Below, one piece after another: positions 59,956 to 64,000 of a stretch of 64,000 bases of DNA. The position numbers and the translations under genes are program-made. Position 1 is the first letter of the stretch; every line of letters starts with the position of its first letter. The notes below the pieces were generated by a model. It saw only the letters and a list, made by a program, of their open reading frames with translations. It was not told the DNA's origin and ran no database searches. The stretch spans positions 1-64,000 of the forward strand of contig JABDNT010000013.1 of the NCBI GenBank assembly GCA_013043685.1, read 5' to 3'. The DNA is from Flavobacteriaceae bacterium. Lineage in GTDB: Bacteria > Bacteroidota > Bacteroidia > Flavobacteriales > Flavobacteriaceae.

Positions 59956-61767
59956 ATGGGATTAGTTAATGCCAAAGAAGTAGCGAAAGCTATTAATGTC
60001 GATAAATTCGGCTTCATTGGTACTTTCATGGGTTGGACATTGATGAAGATGCTGAAGATCGACACGATGAATAAGATCTACGATCGAAACAAACATCTCA
60101 ACGACCTTGAATTCATCAATGCACTACTGGATGAGTTTGAGATCAATTTCGAAATTCCGGAAGAGGACCTCAAGCGAATTCCTAAAAACGGATCGTTCAT
60201 TACCATTAGTAATCATCCGTTAGGAGGTATAGACGGTATCTTATTGCTAAAATTACTTTTGGAACATCGGTCCGATTTCAAGATCATAGCAAATTTTCTG
60301 TTACATCGAATTCTACCTTTGAAACCTTATGTGATGCCTGTAAATCCCTTTGAGGATCGGAAGGATGTTAAGTCCAGTGTGATGGGGTTCAAAAATGCCC
60401 TGTCGCATCTGAAAGATGGCCATCCCCTGGGAATTTTCCCAGCCGGTGAGGTTTCTACATATCGTGATGGGAAACTTGTTGTAGACAAGCCCTGGGAAGT
60501 AGCGGCGATGAAGCTTATTAAAAAAGCGGAAGTTCCGGTACTCCCAATTTATTTCCATGCCAAGAACAGTAAAATGTTCTATCGGATGGCGAAGTTTAAC
60601 GACACGTTTCGTACGGCGAAGCTTCCTTCGGAATTATTGACTCAGAAGGAACGATTAATAAAAGTACGAATTGGTAATCCTATTTCGGTTTCAGATCAGG
60701 CCGAACATGAAGGCCTGGATGAGTTCACAGAATTCCTTCGGAAGAAAACCTATGTGTTGGCCAATCCTTTTCAGAAGAAAAAACGATTGGAAAATATCCC
60801 TAAAACGCTAAAAATTCCAAAGGCACCTAAAAAAATTGCGGGAGCAGTATCCATCGAAATGATGGAAACAGAGATTGAACTGCTTCGCAGGGAGGATAAG
60901 CGCTTGTTGCAAAGTAAGAATTACGAGGTCTTTTTGGCACCGGCACAACTTATCCCGAACATACTTCAGGAAATAGGCCGGTTACGGGAAATTACTTTTC
61001 GCGAAGTAGGAGAGGGCACAAACAATCCCACCGATCTTGATAAATTCGATAGTTATTACCATCATATGTTCCTGTGGGATGGTGATGCAAAGAAGATAGT
61101 TGGTGCCTACAGAATGGGACTTGGGTCGAAGATATTTCCTCAATTCGGAATAGACGGATTCTATCTTCAGGATCTTTTTCGATTCGAGTCTGAATTATAT
61201 CCTATGATGGAGCAATCCATAGAAATGGGAAGAGCTTTCATCATCAACGAATACCAGCAGCGGCCCATGCCATTATTCCTGTTATGGAAAGGAATAGTGC
61301 ATACCACACTTCGCTTCCCTGAACATAAATTCCTAATTGGTGGAGTGAGTATCAGCAATAAATTCTCTGAATTCTCAAAGTCGCTGATGATAGAGTTCAT
61401 GAAATCCAATTATTACGATCCCTATGTCGCTCAGTATATCAATCCGAAGAAGGAGTTCAAGGTAAAGCTGAAAGATGCCGATAAAGACTTCATATTCGAT
61501 GAGACCGAAGCCGACCTCAATAAGTTTGATAAGCTTATAGATGAAGTCGAGCCCGGAAGTTTGAGACTCCCGGTCCTTATTAAGAAGTATATCAAGCAGA
61601 ATGCCAAAGTAGTGGCGTTTAATGTGGATCCCATGTTCAATAACGCAGTGGATGGCCTGATGTACATCCGTATCGCCGATCTACCCGAAAGTACCGTAAA
61701 ACCTGTTATGGAAGAGTTCCAGGCAGAGTTGGAAAAGAAATATTTAAGTAAAGATGAAGAAGAATAA
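59956..61767 (+). CDS. olsF: OlsF-type bifunctional acyltransferase
   Basis: A 603-residue protein with two acyltransferase modules. Residues about 75-285 form a PlsC-like O-acyltransferase, with NHPLGGIDG (His87-x5-Asp93, one residue longer than the common HX4D) and GIFPAGEVSTYRDGK. Residues about 320-510 form a GNAT/OlsB-like N-acyltransferase (EITFREVGEGTNNPTDLDKF, DGFYLQDLFRFESELYP, MEQSIEMGRAFIINEYQQRP). This order matches OlsF, the bifunctional enzyme of ornithine or related aminolipid synthesis known from Flavobacterium johnsoniae. The amino acid headgroup in this organism is not certain. It probably acts at the inner membrane. Confidence 0.82.
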   Translation: MGLVNAKEVAKAINVDKFGFIGTFMGWTLMKMLKIDTMNKIYDRNKHLNDLEFINALLDEFEINFEIPEEDLKRIPKNGSFITISNHPLGGIDGILLLKLLLEHRSDFKIIANFLLHRILPLKPYVMPVNPFEDRKDVKSSVMGFKNALSHLKDGHPLGIFPAGEVSTYRDGKLVVDKPWEVAAMKLIKKAEVPVLPIYFHAKNSKMFYRMAKFNDTFRTAKLPSELLTQKERLIKVRIGNPISVSDQAEHEGLDEFTEFLRKKTYVLANPFQKKKRLENIPKTLKIPKAPKKIAGAVSIEMMETEIELLRREDKRLLQSKNYEVFLAPAQLIPNILQEIGRLREITFREVGEGTNNPTDLDKFDSYYHHMFLWDGDAKKIVGAYRMGLGSKIFPQFGIDGFYLQDLFRFESELYPMMEQSIEMGRAFIINEYQQRPMPLFLLWKGIVHTTLRFPEHKFLIGGVSISNKFSEFSKSLMIEFMKSNYYDPYVAQYINPKKEFKVKLKDADKDFIFDETEADLNKFDKLIDEVEPGSLRLPVLIKKYIKQNAKVVAFNVDPMFNNAVDGLMYIRIADLPESTVKPVMEEFQAELEKKYLSKDEEE

Positions 61768-61981
61768 GCTATTCTTCGTTTCTGCTTAAGGATCTCACCA
61801 CATTACCCATCCAGCATATCTCGTTCAAGCATGGCCATATCTTTGGTTGCACGTTAAACCTTTTACAGATTACTGTGTCAAAAAGCAACAAAGAAAATGG
61901 TTTCGATTTCCAAATAGGGATAGAGGGGATAATGTCCCGACTTCATATTAGGAGAAGAAGGAAGGTTGATATACTATTTTC

Positions 61982-62032
61982 TAGGTGAACACCTACTCTG
62001 AAGAAGATCCGCTGGAGGATTGTGATCTTCTT
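61982..62032 (+). ncRNA. Candidate structured small RNA or leader
   Basis: Two hairpins can be drawn in succession: TAGGTG/CACCTA (61982-61995) and AAGAAGATC/GATCTTCTT (62001-62009 with 62024-62032). A strong terminator follows at 62044-62071. The 303-base gap 61768-62070 contains no credible protein gene, so a short plus-strand transcript ending at that terminator is possible. No clear promoter or known RNA family was recognised. The hairpins may also be read-through structures of the upstream gene. Confidence 0.3.
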
Positions 62033-62043
62033 TGGGAATGCTG

Positions 62044-62076
62044 AAAGCGGAGGTCGATGGTCCTCCGCTTTTAATT
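62044..62076 (+). terminator. Intrinsic terminator
   Basis: AAAGCGGAGG at 62044-62053 and CCTCCGCTTT at 62062-62071 form a perfect 10-bp stem with an 8-base loop, followed on the plus strand by a T-rich tract. It is 276 bases after the OlsF-like gene, so it ends either a long 3' region of that transcript or a separate small RNA. The minus strand, where the DUF2892 gene ends, lacks a T-run directly after it. Confidence 0.85.
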
Positions 62077-62277
62077 TTTAACCTTACAGGTGCTTATGCC
62101 GAAAATTGCGTAGAGTGGACAGAAACTGATAAAACTGGTGAGAAGAAAAATAGCCGCTACAACCAGCAATACTATTCCTAAAGTTCCTGTGAGGGTTCCG
62201 CTGAAATATAAATATGCCACTACCGCGGCAATTATAAATCTGATAATTCGATCGGCATTGGCCATATTTCTTTTCAT
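62071..62277 (-). CDS. DUF2892 small membrane protein
   Basis: A 68-residue protein matching the DUF2892/YgaP-type inner-membrane domain: MANADRIIRFIIAAVVAYLY followed by a second hydrophobic hairpin and the conserved SFCPLYAIFGISTCKV ending with two cysteines. Two transmembrane helices are predicted. In other bacteria the domain is fused to or encoded near rhodanese proteins, but no rhodanese is present here. It may start at Met5. It is monocistronic. Confidence 0.85.
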   Translation of the reverse strand: MKRNMANADRIIRFIIAAVVAYLYFSGTLTGTLGIVLLVVAAIFLLTSFISFCPLYAIFGISTCKVKN

Positions 62278-62414
62278 GATAAACGGTTTTAAGGATTAAG
62301 TCTCAAATGTATTTAACTCATTATTAGTGAAATATGATATTGATCAGTCCACGAAGTATTTGAGCGCGACTAGATGCCGTTGCTAAAATTAGTGGGTATA
62401 GACCATATTAAGTA

Positions 62415-63386
62415 CTACAATTTGAACACATCATTTATTTGAGAGATATGGTAGCCATTTTCAATCACCGTCTTGTAAGCATCACTATTCGGGTCGAGGA
62501 TCGGATTAGTATGATTGAAGTGTATGAAATGTATCTTATTTTTTTCCATAGCAGGCAAACTATCGAACAATGCCATACTCTCGATGATAAAGGGATGTGG
62601 TATCGCCGAAATATCGCGAGTATCGATCTCTTCTCCACTGTAAAAGGTTGCATCAATAAAGGCGTAGTCAACATCCTTAATACCTTCTGTGATAGGGATA
62701 TCCCATTTCTCCCATTTATCAATGTCAGGGATGAAAAGCACCTTTTTCCTGGGGCCTTCTATAAAATAACCTACGGTTTCTGAATATTCATCCCTATGAG
62801 GAACCAATATGGGAGCAAATGACACATCACTTTTGGTCCCGGCTTCTTTCCTATTCTTAATTTCCTCAAGTTTGATGTTTCCTGTATCAACTAACTGACT
62901 CCATGGGCCATTGGATTCCAGGAAACCTTTCATTCGGGGCATCACATAGACTGGCACTTCTGCTGCATTGACCGCTTCTTTACCAAGGTACATCAGCCCA
63001 GTATAATGTCCAATGTGAGCATGGGTAAGGAAAATTCCATTCGGGAGTTCATTGTCAAACCCGGAAATTCGATTAAGATGTTTCAGTTGTGTACTGATAT
63101 CCGGCGTTGCTTCAATTAAGAACGTCTTTTTATTTTTATGATCGATGAACCCGAGTGAAACAACCTTCCTGTTCGGGTCTGGATTATCGAAGAAATCTTT
63201 ACAGCAGTCTTTTTTACACGCGATATGGGGAGAACCCGCATCCTGCATAGTTCCAAGAACAATCATTTCAGGCCGACGGTCAACCTCAGTATGATCTTCG
63301 TATTTCTCTTCTGAAAAAGTGGCGGGTATATTCTTCGAACTCACGAATAAAATGATCAGCAAGAAAAAGCTTGTAAATAACCTCAT
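62415..63386 (-). CDS. PqqB-like metallo-beta-lactamase fold hydrolase, exported
   Basis: A 323-residue protein with a signal peptide (MRLFTSFFLLIILFVSSKNI) and a metallo-beta-lactamase fold. The metal motif is THAHIGHYTGLMYLGKE, that is His122-x-His124-x-Gly126-His127: the aspartate of the usual HxHxDH is glycine. Other ligands may be in LVPHRDEYS, FIDATFYSGEE and HFIHFNHTNP. The sequence MIVLGTMQDAGSPHIACKKDCC is typical of PqqB-related enzymes. No other pqq genes are present, so cofactor synthesis is unlikely. Its start overlaps the DinB gene's stop by four bases. Confidence 0.85.
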   Translation of the reverse strand: MRLFTSFFLLIILFVSSKNIPATFSEEKYEDHTEVDRRPEMIVLGTMQDAGSPHIACKKDCCKDFFDNPDPNRKVVSLGFIDHKNKKTFLIEATPDISTQLKHLNRISGFDNELPNGIFLTHAHIGHYTGLMYLGKEAVNAAEVPVYVMPRMKGFLESNGPWSQLVDTGNIKLEEIKNRKEAGTKSDVSFAPILVPHRDEYSETVGYFIEGPRKKVLFIPDIDKWEKWDIPITEGIKDVDYAFIDATFYSGEEIDTRDISAIPHPFIIESMALFDSLPAMEKNKIHFIHFNHTNPILDPNSDAYKTVIENGYHISQINDVFKL

Positions 63387-63919
63387 TCTTTAGGTGCATA
63401 TTTAAGGATGGTCATGTACTTTGTCCAGGGGCCTACTTCATCTTTATATTGTTTAGCGAGTACACGGCTTATTTGTGCAATATGACCCTGGTCATGGACT
63501 ACCCAGGCACTGAGCAGATTGGCAAGTGTAACCGGGCCAAGAGATGGATGTATGCCCTCGCGTTTGAATTCCGTTTCTGTAAGTCCAAAGTCTTTAAGCT
63601 GCTCTATATTCTGCTTTCGAAGTGTTTCAAATTCCTGAAGCAGATCGTCCAATGTCATTCCCTTACTTTCCTCAAATTGTGCAAATCGGTCATAAGGCTC
63701 AAAGGTCTTCTGGTCACTGTCGTTCATTATAATGAACAGTCTTGGTATCCAGTCGGTCCGTTCGCCATGCACCAGGTGGCCAACAACATCGTAAGGACTC
63801 CAGGTATCCGGGCCTTCGTTCTTCGTTATCGATGCTTCAGGAAGACCGGATAACAAAGTTCGTACGATAGACGGAGTTCGCTCAAGTAACGCGATTGCTT
63901 GTTCAAGGTTAAATTTCAT
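63383..63919 (-). CDS. DinB-fold metal-dependent protein
   Basis: A 178-residue four-helix-bundle protein of the DinB/YfiT superfamily. Probable metal-binding histidines are His48 (VVGHLVHGERTDW) and His142/His146 (WVVHDQGHIAQISRVLAKQY). Members are thiol-dependent transferases or hydrolases acting on small molecules, but substrates are mostly unknown. It is cytoplasmic. It overlaps both neighbours by four bases (upstream partial gene and downstream MBL-fold gene), which gives a tightly coupled operon. Confidence 0.9.
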   Translation of the reverse strand: MKFNLEQAIALLERTPSIVRTLLSGLPEASITKNEGPDTWSPYDVVGHLVHGERTDWIPRLFIIMNDSDQKTFEPYDRFAQFEESKGMTLDDLLQEFETLRKQNIEQLKDFGLTETEFKREGIHPSLGPVTLANLLSAWVVHDQGHIAQISRVLAKQYKDEVGPWTKYMTILKYAPKE

Positions 63920-64000
63920 CTCAGTGCTTCACTCATTAAAGGAGCCTGTCTCTCGTAGTCGAATAATACATGGGTGTCCATCACATTCGAAATTCCGTCC
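63916..64000 (-). CDS. C-terminal end of an unidentified gene (cut by window edge)
   Basis: The minus-strand frame entering from the right edge ends in a TGA at 63916-63918 that overlaps the DinB gene's start by four bases. The visible C-terminus reads GISNVMDTHVLFDYERQ and then APLMSEALR. This is too short to assign to a family. The ATGA overlap shows that it is the gene upstream of the DinB and PqqB-like genes in one operon. Confidence 0.6.
   Translation of the reverse strand, partial: DGISNVMDTHVLFDYERQAPLMSEALR

Noticed and set aside
63449-63853. Plus-strand open frame of about 134 codons inside the DinB gene
   Set aside because: It is the complement of a conserved DinB-fold coding region, and the translation is Cys/Leu-rich without domain features.

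Overview
The window reads as chromosomal DNA of a marine-type member of the Flavobacteriaceae (Bacteroidota). The main reasons are type IX secretion (T9SS) sorting domains on three proteins, a PorZ homologue directly upstream of recO, a TonB-dependent receptor with an N-terminal carboxypeptidase-like domain, absence of purine-rich ribosome binding sites, and several matches to the Bacteroidota -7 promoter element TAnnTTTG. No tRNA, rRNA, CRISPR array, insertion sequence, integrase or phage gene was seen. Gene density is high, several convergent genes abut or overlap at their 3' ends, and most clusters look like core or lineage-core genes rather than a mobile island.

Layout. 1-7.5 kb: a sugar or cyclitol oxidation locus made of two divergent operons (TIM-barrel isomerases, Gfo/Idh/MocA dehydrogenase, NHS-type permease; GMC dehydrogenase with its small subunit and another TIM-barrel enzyme) around a perfect 14-bp LacI-type palindrome, followed by a convergent azurin gene. 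7.5-12.6 kb: a TetR gene with two copies of its probable operator controlling itself and an alpha/beta hydrolase-thioesterase pair, then an EamA transporter operon. 12.6-16.3 kb: cystathionine gamma-synthase, an outer-membrane barrel protein and NADP-glutamate dehydrogenase. 16.3-21.8 kb: porZ, recO and a TonB receptor. 21.8-28.1 kb: PEP carboxylase divergent from a three-gene biotin-dependent acyl-CoA carboxylase. 28.2-34.2 kb: a secreted duplicated-domain protein, acetyl-CoA synthetase with a porin, a methyltransferase and a tail-less SSB. 34.4-41.7 kb: a CoA-transferase, a Rieske-glutamate synthase fusion with an unknown partner, an HDAC-like deacylase and methionyl-tRNA synthetase. 41.7-47.4 kb: a DUF1501/DUF1800 pair, LD-carboxypeptidase, a leucine-rich surface protein and YraN. 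47.4-53.3 kb: mfd, a class V aminotransferase, a TspO-like protein and TerB. 53.3-58.1 kb: a five-gene signalling operon followed upstream by fructose-1,6-bisphosphatase. 58.1-64 kb: a GNAT enzyme, aspartate kinase, an OlsF-type bifunctional acyltransferase, a DUF2892 protein, and a PqqB-like/DinB operon.

The most unusual locus is the minus-strand operon at 53301-56994. It encodes a coiled-coil protein, a protein with a roadblock/longin-like C-terminal domain, a stand-alone sensor-like domain, a Ras/Rab-like small GTPase and a hybrid histidine kinase. The stand-alone domain is clearly related to the kinase's N-terminal domain. The kinase's receiver domain has lysine where the phosphorylated aspartate should be, and the GTPase lacks the usual switch II glutamine. 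This looks like a bacterial small-GTPase signalling module that couples to a histidine kinase whose receiver cannot be phosphorylated in the ordinary way. I do not know of a described function for it.

Other points of regulatory interest are the paired TetR operators with a probable leaderless promoter, a palindrome shared by the sugar locus and gdhA, a near-perfect inverted repeat upstream of the duplicated-domain secreted protein, and terminator-like hairpins in places where a simple terminator is not obviously needed.
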